Of a stretch of DNA of 54,092 nucleotides, positions 8,334-18,666 are shown piece after piece. The DNA is from Betaproteobacteria bacterium (GTDB taxonomy: Bacteria; Pseudomonadota; Gammaproteobacteria; Burkholderiales; SG8-39), in NCBI GenBank assembly GCA_947476535.1, contig CANJRC010000014.1:1-54092 (forward strand), given 5' to 3'. A model generated the notes under the pieces. It did no database searches, had not been told where the DNA came from, and worked only from the letters and a program-made list of their open reading frames with translations. A program made the position numbers and the translations under genes. Numbering within the stretch: position 1 is the stretch's first letter; each line of letters opens with the position of its first letter.

Positions 8334-9608
8334 TCACACCGCCTCGCCCGCCGCATGGCCGGATGACCAGGCCCACTGGAAGTTGTAGCCGCCCAGCCAT
8401 CCAGTGACATCGACCACTTCGCCGATAAAGAACAGGCCCGGCACGCTCCGAACCTCCATGTTCTGCTGCGATAGCGCAGCAGTATCCACCCCGCCCAGAG
8501 TTACCTCCGCCTTGGCATACCCCAGGGTTCCCGAAGGCTGGATGCGCCAAGCCTTGAGCGTGGATGCCATGGCCTCGAGTACGGTATTCGACAAGTCGGC
8601 CAGCGGCTGCGTCCAACCTTGCGCCGCGGCAAGGCTCTGCGCGAAGCGCTTGGGCAGGCGGGTGGCAAGCAATGGGCCGACCTGCTGGCCCGCGCGCCGA
8701 TGCATCGACAACCAGTCGAACACCTCACGCTCCGAACCGGCTTCAGGCAGCACATCGAGTTCAATGGCGCCTCGCCCGCCAGCCAATTGCCAGTATGACG
8801 ACACCTGCAGGATGGCCGGGCCCGACAACCCGCGATGCGTGATGAGTGCGGCTTCGCGAAAGCTCGGCCACGGCAAGGAGCCGCGCCCCTTGGGCCTAGG
8901 CGCGTCCGCGGGCGCCTCAACCCGGGCCATAGTGCCGATCGAGGAACCCGAGAGTTCGCCGAACTGCGCCAGCCACTCGGGCGATGCCGCCAGCGGCACC
9001 AGCGCAGGCTTCGGTGCAATCACCGGCAGGCCGAATTGCTCGGCGATCCGGTAGCCGAAGGGCGAGGCGCCGATCTTCGGGATGGAAAGCCCGCCGGTGG
9101 CGATCACCAGCGATGCCGCACGGAACGCGCCTTGGCTGGTCGCAATCACGTAGCCTGCATCGGTGCGCTCGACCTGCTGCACCACCGCCGGCATGGCCCA
9201 TTGCACGCCGCCCTCGTCGCACTCGCGCCGCAGCATGTCGATGATTCGCTCGGCACTGTCGTCGCAGAACAATTGCCCCAGCGTCTTTTCGTGATAGCCG
9301 ATGCCGTAACGCTCGACCAGGGTGGTGAAATCACGCTGGGTATAGCGCGACAAGGCAGAGCGTGCGAAGTGCGGATTGCGCGAAATGAACGCATCGGGCT
9401 TGCAGCCGAGGTTGGTGAAGTTGCAACGCCCACCTCCCGAGATGCGGATTTTCTCGGCCAGTTTTTCCGCGTGGTCAACAAGCAGCACCCGGCGGCCGCG
9501 CCGTCCGGCCGTGGCGGCGCACATCATGCCGGCGGCGCCCGCGCCGATGACGATCGCATCGAATTCAGTTTGCATGCGCTGAGGGTACCGCAGTTGCAGT
9601 GCGGTCAT
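8334..9608 (-). CDS. HI0933-family FAD-dependent oxidoreductase
   Basis: A 424-residue cytoplasmic flavoprotein of the HI0933/YhiN (BaiN-like) family. It shows the dinucleotide-binding motif VIGAGAAGMM, the family signature ISGGGRCNFTN shortly after, and the C-terminal FAD-contact block FIGEVVDVTGWLGGYNFQWA, WSSGHAAGE. Physiological substrate is unknown for most members. The start at 9608 has CGGAG 8 bases upstream; a second ATG at 9575 (MQTEFDAIVIGAG) lacks a clear site but gives the more usual N-terminus. It runs convergent with ridA and divergent from the VOC gene. Confidence 0.9.
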   Translation of the reverse strand: MTALQLRYPQRMQTEFDAIVIGAGAAGMMCAATAGRRGRRVLLVDHAEKLAEKIRISGGGRCNFTNLGCKPDAFISRNPHFARSALSRYTQRDFTTLVERYGIGYHEKTLGQLFCDDSAERIIDMLRRECDEGGVQWAMPAVVQQVERTDAGYVIATSQGAFRAASLVIATGGLSIPKIGASPFGYRIAEQFGLPVIAPKPALVPLAASPEWLAQFGELSGSSIGTMARVEAPADAPRPKGRGSLPWPSFREAALITHRGLSGPAILQVSSYWQLAGGRGAIELDVLPEAGSEREVFDWLSMHRRAGQQVGPLLATRLPKRFAQSLAAAQGWTQPLADLSNTVLEAMASTLKAWRIQPSGTLGYAKAEVTLGGVDTAALSQQNMEVRSVPGLFFIGEVVDVTGWLGGYNFQWAWSSGHAAGEAV

Positions 9609-9719
9609 GGCCGTGCTCCGAGCATGGCGTATAGTTGACGCACCGTGCGCCTGTCCAATGATGTCCGTCGGCGGCAGGACGCGTCGAGCCTATTCCATGC
9701 ACAGACCAAGGATCCGGCA

Positions 9720-10190
9720 ATGCCCATCAAGGCGAGATACGCGCACACCAACATGATCGTCAACGACCTGCCGAAGATGGCCGCCTTCTACCGGGACGTG
9801 TTTGGCTTCACCGATGCCGAGCCGGAACGCGCGCAGTCCGCCCCGGCGCTGGAAAAACTCACCGGCATTCCCGGCGCCTCCATCCGCGTGCAGCACCTGC
9901 GCTACCCCGGCGACACCGGCAGCCAGGGTCCCACGCTGGAGATCATCTGCTACACCCAACAACTGCCGCTCGAGAAACCGGCGGCCAACCGGCCCGGCCT
10001 GCGTCATCTGTGCTTTACCGTGGAGGATGTCGGTGCAGCCTTTGCCGCGGTAATCGCCGCCGGCGGCAGCAGCCTGGGCGATGTAGTGCGCACAGAGAAC
10101 CCGCGTGCGTTCAACCACATCGTTTATGCCACCGATCCCGAGGGCAATATTCTCGAATTGCTGAACAAGACGCTCAAGCCACAAGCCTGA
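9720..10190 (+). CDS. VOC (glyoxalase/dioxygenase superfamily) protein
   Basis: A 156-residue protein with two beta-alpha-beta-beta-beta modules. The first runs YAHTNMIVNDLPKMAAFYRD through PTLEIICY; the second starts GLRHLCFTVEDV and ends YATDPEGNILELL. Candidate metal ligands are H in the first strand, E in LEIICY, H in RHLCF and E in ILELL, the usual H/E-H/E set of glyoxalase I and related enzymes. The substrate cannot be assigned. The ATG at 9720 is preferred to an in-frame ATG at 9645 because AAGGA precedes it and the family N-terminus starts there. It ends 16 bases before the PPK2 gene. Confidence 0.85.
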   Translation: MPIKARYAHTNMIVNDLPKMAAFYRDVFGFTDAEPERAQSAPALEKLTGIPGASIRVQHLRYPGDTGSQGPTLEIICYTQQLPLEKPAANRPGLRHLCFTVEDVGAAFAAVIAAGGSSLGDVVRTENPRAFNHIVYATDPEGNILELLNKTLKPQA

Positions 10191-10206
10191 CCCGCCGGGA
10201 CGTCGC

Positions 10207-10974
10207 ATGAAGAAAAAAGACTACGAAGACGCGCTGGAGCCGCTGCAACAGGAACTCAACAACCTGGCGCACTGGCTGCAGCACACCGGGCGCCGCTTGC
10301 TGGTGATTTTCGAGGGCCGCGATGCCGCCGGCAAGGGCGGCAGTATCAACGCCATCGCCGAGACGCTGAATCCGCGCCAGGTGCGTGTGGTTGCACTGAC
10401 CAAGCCCTCGGAGTACGAGCGCACGCAGTGGTATTTCCAGCGCTATATGCGCCACCTTCCGGCAGCTGGCGAGCTCGTGCTGTTCGATCGCAGCTGGTAC
10501 AACCGCGCCGGCGTCGAGAAGGTCATGGGGTTTTGCACGGCGACGGAGTACCGGCAGTTCCTCATGCAGGCGCCAGTGTTCGAGAAAATGCTGTGTGACA
10601 GCGGCATCCTGCTCTTCAAGTACTGGCTCGCCACCGACCAGGCCGAGCAGGAGCAGCGTTTTGCGGAACGGGCGAAGGACCCGCTGAAGCGCTGGAAGAT
10701 CTCGCCGATCGACATTGAGGCGCGCAAGCACTATGAAGACTACGGACGGGCAAGGGACGCCATGTTCCGCGCGACGCACAAGAAAGGCGCGCCATGGACC
10801 GTGGTCGACTTCAACGACCAGCGCGTCGGCCGCCTCACCCTGATCCGTCACCTGCTCGACCAGGTGCCCGACCTCGGGATTCCCGAGAAGCCGCTGAAAC
10901 TGCCGCGGCTCCGGGGAAAACCGCATCGCGAACGCTACACCGGACCAGTCAAGCCGATTCCTGTGCGGTACTAG
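10207..10974 (+). CDS. ppk2: Polyphosphate kinase 2 family protein
   Basis: A 255-residue PPK2-type P-loop kinase that moves phosphate between polyphosphate and nucleotides. It shows Walker A in FEGRDAAGKGG, the lid-associated TKPSEYERTQWYFQRYMRHLP, Walker B and signature LFDRSWYNRAGVEKVMGF, and the C-terminal KYWLATDQAEQEQRFAER and WKISPIDIEA blocks. The one-domain length fits class I PPK2, but nucleotide preference is not readable. It follows the VOC gene closely and is likely co-transcribed. The 220 bases after it carry no recognised gene. Confidence 0.92.
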   Translation: MKKKDYEDALEPLQQELNNLAHWLQHTGRRLLVIFEGRDAAGKGGSINAIAETLNPRQVRVVALTKPSEYERTQWYFQRYMRHLPAAGELVLFDRSWYNRAGVEKVMGFCTATEYRQFLMQAPVFEKMLCDSGILLFKYWLATDQAEQEQRFAERAKDPLKRWKISPIDIEARKHYEDYGRARDAMFRATHKKGAPWTVVDFNDQRVGRLTLIRHLLDQVPDLGIPEKPLKLPRLRGKPHRERYTGPVKPIPVRY

Positions 10975-11194
10975 TATTCGGCCTACCCACGGATCATGAG
11001 CACGATGTCTTCGTCGTAGCTCCAGGCGCCATCCGCATGATGCTCCCCTTGATGCCGCACTCCGTTTCACCATTGACAACGCGCCCATACCTGCTTGCCT
11101 TGACAAGGCCCACCTCGTCCAATAAGGTCGCCGGCTCGGGCGGCACCCTTGTTACTCGGGACTGCGAATAGTGATCCAACAGACGGAGCCGGGC

Positions 11195-12205
11195 ATGGAA
11201 CGAAGACCACTTGGAAAAACCGGACTGAATCTTTCCGTACTCGGCTTCGGTTGCGGTTGGGTCGGCGGTTTGATGATCAAGGGCAGCGCCGCCGACCAGG
11301 CGCACGCCGTGGTACGCGCGCAGGCACTTGGCATCAACTACTTCGACACGGCACCGCATTACGGCAACGGGGAATCGGAGCGCAACCTGGGTCGCGCGCT
11401 GGCAGACACGGGTTCGACCGGCGCGATCGTCGGCACCAAGACCTGGGTCAACGTACCCGAGTCGGGTCCCATCTCGAAGGCTATCGCTAACTACATCGAC
11501 ACTTCGATTGCCACGAGCCTCAAGCTGTTGCGGCGGGAGTGCGTCGACCTCCTGCAGTTGCACAATGTGCTGGCCATGCGCCGGGTGGGCAACGTGCTCG
11601 ATCCGGACACGGTGCTTGGCGAGGTGGTGCCCGTATTCGAGCGCCTGAAGCGCGAAGGCAAAGTGCGCGCCTTTGGCTTTACCGGCCTGGGAGAAACGGC
11701 CGCCACCCTCGAAATCATCGATAGCGGCGCCATGGCGAGCGTGCAGGTGGTGCACAACATGCTGAACGACAGCGTGGCGCGCGCCATGCCCGAGGGGTAT
11801 CCAGGGCAGGACTACGGACAACTGCTGGCACGCACGTGGGCTCAGGGAGTCGGCGCACTCGGCATACGGGCGCTGGCCGGCGGGGCGCTCTCGGGCAGTC
11901 ATGAGCGGCATGCCATTGCGCTGCCCTCGGTGCCACCGCTTGGCTCTGGTGCCGATTACGGCGCGGATGTCGCGCGCACGCAGCGATTGGCCGCGCTGGT
12001 GGATGAAGGGCATGCCGCCACGCTGGTCGAGGCCGCGATGCGTTTTGCCACCGGAAATCCGGCCATTGCGAGCACCATGCTGGGACTGTCCAGCCTCGAG
12101 CAACTGGAGACAGCCGCGGCCGCGGTCACCAAGGGACCGTTGTCGCTGTCGGCGCTGGAGCGCCTGGCGGAACTGCAAATGGCTTTCATCGGCGAGCCGC
12201 GTTAG
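11195..12205 (+). CDS. Aldo/keto reductase
   Basis: A 336-residue (beta/alpha)8 NADPH-dependent oxidoreductase. The catalytic tetrad is visible: Asp and Tyr in NYFDTAPHYG, Lys in VGTKTW and His in LLQLHNVL. The cofactor end is represented by NPAIASTMLGLSSLEQL. It is closest in style to the YdjG/L-fucose dehydrogenase-like AKRs rather than to aldose reductases; the substrate is unknown. The ATG at 11195 (MERRPLGKTG) has GGAG upstream and is preferred to an in-frame GTG at 11171. It is the first of three same-strand redox genes (AKR, quinone reductase, SDR). Confidence 0.88.
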   Translation: MERRPLGKTGLNLSVLGFGCGWVGGLMIKGSAADQAHAVVRAQALGINYFDTAPHYGNGESERNLGRALADTGSTGAIVGTKTWVNVPESGPISKAIANYIDTSIATSLKLLRRECVDLLQLHNVLAMRRVGNVLDPDTVLGEVVPVFERLKREGKVRAFGFTGLGETAATLEIIDSGAMASVQVVHNMLNDSVARAMPEGYPGQDYGQLLARTWAQGVGALGIRALAGGALSGSHERHAIALPSVPPLGSGADYGADVARTQRLAALVDEGHAATLVEAAMRFATGNPAIASTMLGLSSLEQLETAAAAVTKGPLSLSALERLAELQMAFIGEPR

Positions 12206-12253
12206 CGCCTTACCGCTTCTTTTTACAATCGATTCACCTCAGGAATCTGTTCC

Positions 12254-13306
12254 ATGCGCGCCCTTGTCGTCCGGCAGTGGACAAAATTCGAGAATCTGCA
12301 TATCGAGGACGACTGGCCTTCGCCCGTGGTCGAGCCAGGGTCCGTCAAGATCCGCACCCAGGCCGCCGGCATGAACTTCGGCCTGTCACTCAGGGTGGAG
12401 GGAAAGTACCAGATCAAGCCGCCGCTGCCGCATGTGCCGGGCATCGAAGTAGCGGGCTACGTGTCGGAGGTTGGCGAAGGCGTGACGCGCTTCAGGAAGG
12501 GGGACCGCGTCACGAGCTTTGTCACCACCGGCGCCTATGCCGAAGAGTGCACCGCATTCTCGCATCGCACCTTTCATGTTCCGGACGCCATCCCGTTCCA
12601 TCAGTCCATCGCGTTCACCAGTTCGTACATGACCTCCTACATTGCACTGGTATGGCCGCAGTGGATTCACCTGCAGGCGGACGAGACCATTCTCATCCAC
12701 GGGGCGGCGGGCGGCGTGGGCACCATCGCCATCGACCTCGCGAAGATCCTGGGAGCGACCGTCATCGCCACCTGCGGTTCGGAAGAAAAGATGCGCGTCT
12801 GCGAGCGCCATGGCGCCGACCATGTCGTCAACTACCGTACGGAAGACTTTCGCGAGCGCGTGCTGGCCATCACCGAGCACGAGGGCGTGAACGCCGTGTA
12901 CGACCCAGTGGGCGGCAGCGTATTCATGCAGTCGCTTCGCTGCATGGCCCCCGAGGGCCGCATCATTCCGATCGGTTTCGCGGGCGGCACGATACCGCAG
13001 ATTCCGGCCAACATTCTGCTGGTGAAGAACCTCAAAGTGCTGGCGCTCAACGCGGGTTACTACAACGGGCAGTTCGGCAATGACCCGAAGCGCCACAAGG
13101 ACATGGGGCCACACTTCGAGCCACAGTGGCGCAACGGGGTCGACCAGTTGTTCCGCTGGGCTAAGGAGGGCCGCGTCAAGCCCGAGATCAGCCACGTGTT
13201 CCCCTTCGACCGTTGCAAGGAGGCGATGGCCACGGTGCTCAGTCGGGAGGCCATCGGTCGCGTGGCCGTGGTCTTCGACGAGGAAGCGAAGCGACTGGGT
13301 TTCTAG
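12254..13306 (+). CDS. Zinc-independent NADPH:quinone oxidoreductase-like MDR protein
   Basis: A 350-residue medium-chain dehydrogenase/reductase. It has the GroES-like N-terminal domain (PGIEVAGYVSEVGEGVTRF), the nucleotide-binding motif HGAAGGVGTIAIDLAK and the quinone-reductase pattern DPVGGSVFMQSLRCMAPEG. The cysteine ligands of zinc alcohol dehydrogenases are missing, so it belongs with zinc-independent quinone/enoyl reductases. CAGGAA lies upstream of the ATG. It sits 48 bases after the aldo/keto reductase and about 90 before the SDR, so an operon is plausible. Substrate unknown. Confidence 0.88.
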   Translation: MRALVVRQWTKFENLHIEDDWPSPVVEPGSVKIRTQAAGMNFGLSLRVEGKYQIKPPLPHVPGIEVAGYVSEVGEGVTRFRKGDRVTSFVTTGAYAEECTAFSHRTFHVPDAIPFHQSIAFTSSYMTSYIALVWPQWIHLQADETILIHGAAGGVGTIAIDLAKILGATVIATCGSEEKMRVCERHGADHVVNYRTEDFRERVLAITEHEGVNAVYDPVGGSVFMQSLRCMAPEGRIIPIGFAGGTIPQIPANILLVKNLKVLALNAGYYNGQFGNDPKRHKDMGPHFEPQWRNGVDQLFRWAKEGRVKPEISHVFPFDRCKEAMATVLSREAIGRVAVVFDEEAKRLGF

Positions 13307-13396
13307 CGATTGTCGCCGGAGCGCCCTGAGCGCGAAACATTCAACACGATTCTGGACCCGCCATTTTTCCAACGCATCTATTTTGAAAGCCACGTC

Positions 13397-14152
13397 ATGC
13401 GACTAACCAACAAACACGCCGTCGTCACCGGTGCCGGTCAAGGCATCGGCCAAGCCCTAGCCAAAGCCGTTGCCCGCGAAGGCGCCGCCGTTACCTGCGT
13501 CGACAAGCGCCCAGATACTGCCGAAGAGACAGCGGCGGCCATTCGCGCTGCCGGCGGAAAAGCCATCGCCACAACGGCCGACACAACCCGGCTCGCTGAT
13601 GTCGAGGCCGCGCTCAAGAAGGCGGTTGCGGCTTTCGGCAACGTGAACGTGCTCATCGCCAATGCCGGCGGCTCGGCGGGCAAGCGCTGTGCCTTCCTCG
13701 ACCTCACCACCGAACTGTGGAACGACATGCTCGAGCGCAACCTCACCGGCGCCTTTCATACGGGATTGGCTTTCGGACGTCATATGGCGGCCAACGGCGG
13801 CGGCTCCATCGTGTTCACCTCGTCGATCATCGCCGAGTTTGCCGGTGCCAACATGGTCCACTACGGGGCGTCCAAGGGCGGCGTGAAGATGCTGATGCGC
13901 GGCATGGCCCTCGAACTCGCGCAGCACAAGGTGCGTGTCAACGCCATTGCCCCCGGCGCCATCGTCACCCCAGCCAATGTAAACCTGATCACCGTCCCGG
14001 ATATAAAGGCGAAGATGGAAGCCAACACGCCACTGGGCACGCTTGGTGAGCCGGACCAGCTGGCGGGCGCGGTGATCTATCTTGCATCGGACGAAGCGTC
14101 GTACACAACCGGGACGACGATCACAGTCGACGGCGGGCTGACATTGACCTGA
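13397..14152 (+). CDS. Short-chain dehydrogenase/reductase
   Basis: A 251-residue classical SDR. It has the cofactor motif TGAGQGIGQA, NAGG, the catalytic Ser in FTSSII, the YGASK active-site pair and the C-terminal signature TGTTITVDGGLTLT. An acidic residue after the second strand (VDKRPD) suggests NAD rather than NADP preference, by analogy. The start at 13397 (MRLTNKHAVVTGAG) is where family homology begins; a longer frame opens at TTG 13310 without support. It closes the three-gene redox run and ends at a strong terminator. Confidence 0.88.
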   Translation: MRLTNKHAVVTGAGQGIGQALAKAVAREGAAVTCVDKRPDTAEETAAAIRAAGGKAIATTADTTRLADVEAALKKAVAAFGNVNVLIANAGGSAGKRCAFLDLTTELWNDMLERNLTGAFHTGLAFGRHMAANGGGSIVFTSSIIAEFAGANMVHYGASKGGVKMLMRGMALELAQHKVRVNAIAPGAIVTPANVNLITVPDIKAKMEANTPLGTLGEPDQLAGAVIYLASDEASYTTGTTITVDGGLTLT

Positions 14153-14179
14153 GCCCTCGGTTGAGTACCAGTGGTCACA

Positions 14180-14206
14180 AAAACGCCCGCATGCGCGGGC
14201 GTTTTC
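14180..14206. terminator. Bidirectional intrinsic terminator
   Basis: ACGCCCGC (14183-14190) and GCGGGCGT (14195-14202) form a perfect GC-rich stem around a 4-base loop, flanked by A-rich sequence on the left and TTTT on the right. It can therefore stop transcription from both the SDR gene (plus) and gcvP (minus), which converge here. Confidence 0.9.
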
Positions 14207-14232
14207 ATTTCAGCTGCGGCGCAATTCCCGGC

Positions 14233-17148
14233 TCACGCCGCCTGCGTTGCCCCGCCGGGCGAATTTACTGCCGGGTTGGTCATTTCCCCGGCCCATGCCT
14301 CAATCGGCGGGCATGAACAGATGAAGTTGCGATCACCGTACACTTGGTCGAGGCGTTTCACCGGCGACCAGTACTTGCCGACGCGCAGGCTGGGGAGCGG
14401 AAAAGCCGCCTCCTCGCGGCTGTAGGCATGCGTCCAGTCGCCGGCGAGTTCTTCGGCGGTGTGCGGGGCATTCTTGAGCGGATTGTCTTCGCGGCTCCAC
14501 TCGCCTTTCTTGACGCGCTCGATCTCGGCGTGGATGGCGATCATGGCATCGCAGAAGCGGTCGAGCTCCTGCTTTGACTCGCTCTCGGTCGGCTCCACCA
14601 TCAGCGTGTCGACAACCGGGAAGGACAGGGTCGGCGCGTGGAAGCTGTAGTCGATGAGACGCTTGGCGACATCCTCGGCCCCGATCCCGCAGGCCTCCTT
14701 CAGCCCGCGCAGGTCGAAGATGCACTCATGCGCGACGCGGCCGTTAGCCCCGGCGTACAGCACCGGAAAATAGGGCGACAGGCGCTTGGCCACGTAATTG
14801 GCATTCAGGATGGCCATCTCGGTGGCCAGACGAATGCCGGAGGCACCCATCATGCGGATGTACATCCACGAAATGGTGACGATGAGCGCGCTGCCGTTCT
14901 GCGCTGCGCTGACCGTGCCGTTGGCTTCGGCGGTGCCGGGAATGGCCACCACGGGATGGCCCGGCAGGAATGGCGCAAGGTGCGCGGCCACGCCGATGGG
15001 GCCCATGCCCGGCCCGCCACCGCCATGCGGAATGCAGAAGGTCTTGTGCAGGTTGATGTGCACCACGTCAGCGCCGATGTCGCCAGGCCGCGACAGCCCC
15101 GCCTGCGCATTGAGGTTGGCACCATCCATGTACACCTGCCCGCCAGCCGCGTGGGTGATGGCGCAGATGTCCTTGATTGCGGCTTCGAACACGCCGTGCG
15201 TGGACGGGTAGGTGATCATCAGGGCACCGAGCTCTTCGCGATGCTGGTCGGCCTTGGCCTTGAGGTCGGCAACATCCACGTTGCCACTGGCATCGCAGGC
15301 CACCACCACCACGCGCATTCCGGCCATGTGCGCCGTCGCCGGGTTGGTGCCGTGCGCCGACTGCGGAATGAGGCAGACGTTCCGGTGCTGCTGGCCACGC
15401 GATGCGTGGTAATTACGGATGGTGACGAGGCCCGCGTACTCCCCGTTTGCTCCCGAATTGGGCTGCATGCTCACACTGGGAAAACCGGTGATCTCGGCCA
15501 AGGCATTGGCGACATCGCCCAGCATGCGCTCGTACCCCTTGGCCTGCGCGACCGGCGCAAAGGGGTGGATGTTCGCAAACTCGGGCCAGGTCACGGGCGC
15601 CATTTCGGCCGCCGCGTTCAGCTTCATGGTGCAGGACCCAAGCGGGATCATGCCGTGCACGAGGGAGTAGTCGCGGTTCTCCAGGCGCTTGAGATAGCGC
15701 ATCATTTCCGTTTCGGAATGAAAACGGTTGAAGGCGCCATGCGCGAGAATCTCGTCGCTGCGCCGCAGGCCTGCGGGAATGGCTGCTGCCTCCGTCGGGA
15801 AGGTCCGGGCGCGCTCTTGCACATTCACATGATGCGCCGTCAACACCCATGCGAGGTCAGCCACGTCGGCGAGTGTCGTCGTTTCATCCACGGTGATGCC
15901 GACGCGATCGGCATCGATCCAGCGCAGGTTGACCTGTTTCTCGGCTGCGCGAGCCCTGACGCCTGCCGCATCCTTGAGCCTGAACGTCACCGTATCGAAG
16001 TATGCCGGCGATTCAGTGGTGAGGGACGAGGCCGCATTGGCAAGCATTCGTGCCATCAAATGCGTTCGCAGCGCAATGCGGCGCAAGCCCTCTGGCCCGT
16101 GCCACACCGCGAACAGCGAGGCCATGTTGGCGAGCAGCGCCTGCGCGGTGCAGATGTTGCTCGTGGCCTTGTCGCGCCGGATGTGTTGCTCGCGCGTTTG
16201 CAGCGCCATGCGATAGGCGGTATGTCCGGCAGCATCCACCGATGCGCCAATGATGCGGCCAGGAATCTGGCGCACCAGGTCCTGGCGAACCGCCATGTAG
16301 GCGGCGTGCGGCCCGCCGAATCCAAGCGGCACCCCGAACCGCTGCGCGCTGCCAATGGCGACATCGGCACCCAGCGCGCCCGGCGATTTCAGCAGCACTA
16401 GTGCCAGCGGATCGGTGCCCAGGCTGACCAGCCCGCCCGCGGCATGAATGCGCGCAATGAGTGACGCGGGATCGACAACGGCACCAAAGGTATCGGGATA
16501 CTGCAGATGCGCGCCAAATACCGTCGCGGGGTCCAGATCCGTGTGGACATTGCCGACAATGACCGGAACGCCAAACCACTTGGCCCGAGTCTGGATCACG
16601 GCGATCACCTGCGGGTGGCAGGCGGCATCGACAAAGAATGCCTCTGCCTTGCTTTTTGCGGCACGGTGGATCAGCGCCATGGCCTCGCCTGCGGCCGTAG
16701 CCTCATCGAGCAGCGAGGCATTGGCTACTGGCATTCCGGTCAGGTCCATGACCATCTGCTGGAACAGGAGCAGCGTTTCCAGGCGGCCCTGCGAGATCTC
16801 GGCCTGATACGGCGTGTAGGCGGTGTACCAGCCGGGATTTTCCAGCACGTTGCGCAGGATCACCGGAGGGGTGTGGCAATTCGCATAGCCCATGCCGATG
16901 TAGTTGCGCCATGTCTGGTTCTGCGCTGCGATGCTGCGCAGCTCGGCCAGGGCCTCGGCTTCGGTGGCGGGTGCTGGCAGCTTGAGCAGCCCCTCTTGGA
17001 AAATGCTGGCAGGAATTGCCTGCCTAACCAAGGAGTCACGGGATGTAACTCCTAAAACTGTCAGTATTTCTTTCTCGGCGCGTTGGTCGATGCCGACGTG
17101 TCGTCCATGGAATTCGTTGCCGTTGAGCAGCTCGTCGAGGGTGGCCAT
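14233..17148 (-). CDS. gcvP: Glycine dehydrogenase (decarboxylating), P-protein
   Basis: A 971-residue PLP enzyme that decarboxylates glycine and transfers the aminomethyl group to lipoyl-GcvH (E. coli GcvP is 957). It has the N-terminal half with FHGRHVGID and the repeated fold of the two GDC-P halves; the C-terminal half carries [25 protein letters not shown] and the PLP lysine in [19 protein letters not shown]. It is the last gene of gcvT-gcvH-gcvP, 6 bases after gcvH, which implies tight co-expression. The N-terminus is the family one, [13 protein letters not shown]. Confidence 0.97.
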   Translation of the reverse strand: MATLDELLNGNEFHGRHVGIDQRAEKEILTVLGVTSRDSLVRQAIPASIFQEGLLKLPAPATEAEALAELRSIAAQNQTWRNYIGMGYANCHTPPVILRNVLENPGWYTAYTPYQAEISQGRLETLLLFQQMVMDLTGMPVANASLLDEATAAGEAMALIHRAAKSKAEAFFVDAACHPQVIAVIQTRAKWFGVPVIVGNVHTDLDPATVFGAHLQYPDTFGAVVDPASLIARIHAAGGLVSLGTDPLALVLLKSPGALGADVAIGSAQRFGVPLGFGGPHAAYMAVRQDLVRQIPGRIIGASVDAAGHTAYRMALQTREQHIRRDKATSNICTAQALLANMASLFAVWHGPEGLRRIALRTHLMARMLANAASSLTTESPAYFDTVTFRLKDAAGVRARAAEKQVNLRWIDADRVGITVDETTTLADVADLAWVLTAHHVNVQERARTFPTEAAAIPAGLRRSDEILAHGAFNRFHSETEMMRYLKRLENRDYSLVHGMIPLGSCTMKLNAAAEMAPVTWPEFANIHPFAPVAQAKGYERMLGDVANALAEITGFPSVSMQPNSGANGEYAGLVTIRNYHASRGQQHRNVCLIPQSAHGTNPATAHMAGMRVVVVACDASGNVDVADLKAKADQHREELGALMITYPSTHGVFEAAIKDICAITHAAGGQVYMDGANLNAQAGLSRPGDIGADVVHINLHKTFCIPHGGGGPGMGPIGVAAHLAPFLPGHPVVAIPGTAEANGTVSAAQNGSALIVTISWMYIRMMGASGIRLATEMAILNANYVAKRLSPYFPVLYAGANGRVAHECIFDLRGLKEACGIGAEDVAKRLIDYSFHAPTLSFPVVDTLMVEPTESESKQELDRFCDAMIAIHAEIERVKKGEWSREDNPLKNAPHTAEELAGDWTHAYSREEAAFPLPSLRVGKYWSPVKRLDQVYGDRNFICSCPPIEAWAGEMTNPAVNSPGGATQAA

Positions 17149-17154
17149 GGATGG

Positions 17155-17535
17155 CTAGCCGATGCTCTTGGCGTAGGCCGCCGCATCCATCAGTTTCTGC
17201 ACATCTGCAGGGTTCGATGGCTTGATGCGGAACAGCCATGCGCTGTACGGGTCCTTATTGACCTGCTCGAGGGCATCGGAAAGGCCTTCATTGACGGCCA
17301 CCACTTCGCCCGCCACCGGCGCATAGACATCGGATGCCGCCTTCACCGACTCGACCACGGCGCAGGCTTCGCCGGCGGCAAGCTTGCGACCGACTTCGGG
17401 CACTTCGAGGAACACGAGATCGCCAAGCTGCTCCTGGGCGAAATCGGAAATGCCCACGGTGTAGGAGCCGTCGGATTCGGCGCGCATCCATTCGTGGGAC
17501 GAAGCGTAGCGGAGATTGTCAGGTATCGACGACAT
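17155..17535 (-). CDS. gcvH: Glycine cleavage system H protein
   Basis: A 126-residue lipoyl carrier that shuttles the aminomethyl intermediate between P, T and L proteins. It shows SHEWMR near the N-terminus, [20 protein letters not shown], and the lipoylation lysine in [12 protein letters not shown]. Length and motifs match the family (about 128 residues). It lies between gcvT (39-base gap) and gcvP (6-base gap). Confidence 0.97.
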   Translation of the reverse strand: MSSIPDNLRYASSHEWMRAESDGSYTVGISDFAQEQLGDLVFLEVPEVGRKLAAGEACAVVESVKAASDVYAPVAGEVVAVNEGLSDALEQVNKDPYSAWLFRIKPSNPADVQKLMDAAAYAKSIG

Positions 17536-17574
17536 GGCGGGTTCCAGGTGAAGGGGTTGGAGTAGGAAAGTGGA

Positions 17575-18666
17575 TCAGATCTTTGATTGGCCGTGGCGTG
17601 CAAACGGCGGTTTGACGACGCGCGCATCCAGGCGCTTGTCTCTGACCGCGACCTGCACGGTATCCCCCGGCGCCACAGCGGCTGGCAGCCGGGCCAGCGC
17701 CACCGACTGGTTCAGGGTGGGCGAAAACGTGCCGCTGGTGATTTCACCGTCCCCATGCGGCGTATGCACGACCTGGTGCGCGCGCAGCACGCCGCCCTTG
17801 GGCGGGAGCACGAGGCCCAGCACTTGCGTCGTGGGAACCCTCACCAGCAGTGCTGCCTTGCCGACGAAATCACGCGGGGATTTCAGGTCTACCGTCCAGG
17901 CAAGGCCAGACTCCAGCGGCGTGACCTTTTCGTCGATCTCATGTCCGTAAAGACTCATCCCCGCCTCCAGGCGCAGCGTGTCGCGCGCCCCCAGGCCGCA
18001 CGGCCGCACCCCGGCCCTCGTGAGACGCATCCAAACGTCCGCCGCCTGGTCATTGGGAACCAGCAGTTCAAACCCGTCTTCCCCGGTATAACCAGTCCTG
18101 GCAATGAAACGCTCGGAGGCGCCAGCGCCAATGCGCGCCCCGAAGAAAACTCCAAGCGGTTCACCCGCCGCGCGCAGCTCAGGCAGCGCGGCAAAAGTCT
18201 TGTCGCGCGCATTCGGCCCCTGCACCGCGATCATGGCCAGGTCGCGACGCGCCCTGAGGTTCAGCGCGGGTGCGATGCGGGAGCGCAGATTGCCCATCCA
18301 GGCAAGGTCGGCATCGGCGGTACCGGCATTGACGATGACGCGAAAAAAATCCTCCTCGAAGAAGTAGACGATCAGGTCGTCCAGCACGCCGCCGTCCTCG
18401 GCGAGGAGGCAAGCGTACTGCGCCTTGCCCGGCACGATCAGCCGGTCGACATTGTTCGCCAGGGAGTATCGCAGAAACGCTCGAGCGCCCGTCCCTTCGA
18501 CATCGATGGCCAGCATATGGGAGGTGTCGAACATGCCGGCGTCGCGTCGAACGGCGTGATGCTCCTCGATTTGCGAGCCGTAATGAAGGGGCATGTCCCA
18601 GCCGGCAAAATCGACCAGCTTGGCGCCCGCGGTGCGGTGGGTTTCGTGGAGAGGAGTGGTTTTCAT
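17575..18666 (-). CDS. gcvT: Glycine cleavage system T protein (aminomethyltransferase)
   Basis: A 363-residue tetrahydrofolate-dependent aminomethyltransferase that releases ammonia and makes 5,10-methylene-THF. Family motifs are DFAGWDMPLHYG, MFDTSHM, the folate-site aspartate in NVDRLIVPGKAQY, and TGYTGEDGFELL. The ATG at 18666 (MKTTPLHETHR) is preferred to a GTG four codons upstream. It is first in the gcvTHP operon. The 200-base leader between it and the next minus-strand gene shows no glycine-riboswitch core that I can recognise. Confidence 0.96.
   Translation of the reverse strand: MKTTPLHETHRTAGAKLVDFAGWDMPLHYGSQIEEHHAVRRDAGMFDTSHMLAIDVEGTGARAFLRYSLANNVDRLIVPGKAQYACLLAEDGGVLDDLIVYFFEEDFFRVIVNAGTADADLAWMGNLRSRIAPALNLRARRDLAMIAVQGPNARDKTFAALPELRAAGEPLGVFFGARIGAGASERFIARTGYTGEDGFELLVPNDQAADVWMRLTRAGVRPCGLGARDTLRLEAGMSLYGHEIDEKVTPLESGLAWTVDLKSPRDFVGKAALLVRVPTTQVLGLVLPPKGGVLRAHQVVHTPHGDGEITSGTFSPTLNQSVALARLPAAVAPGDTVQVAVRDKRLDARVVKPPFARHGQSKI

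Noticed and set aside
10994-12178. 394-codon minus-strand frame
   Set aside because: Mostly antisense to the aldo/keto reductase. The part outside it (10994-11194) reads GLVKASRYGRVVNGETECGI but has no recognised family, so I left that gap unassigned.
14638-16401. 587-codon plus-strand frame
   Set aside because: It lies antisense to gcvP, which is unambiguous; no recognisable motif in the translation.
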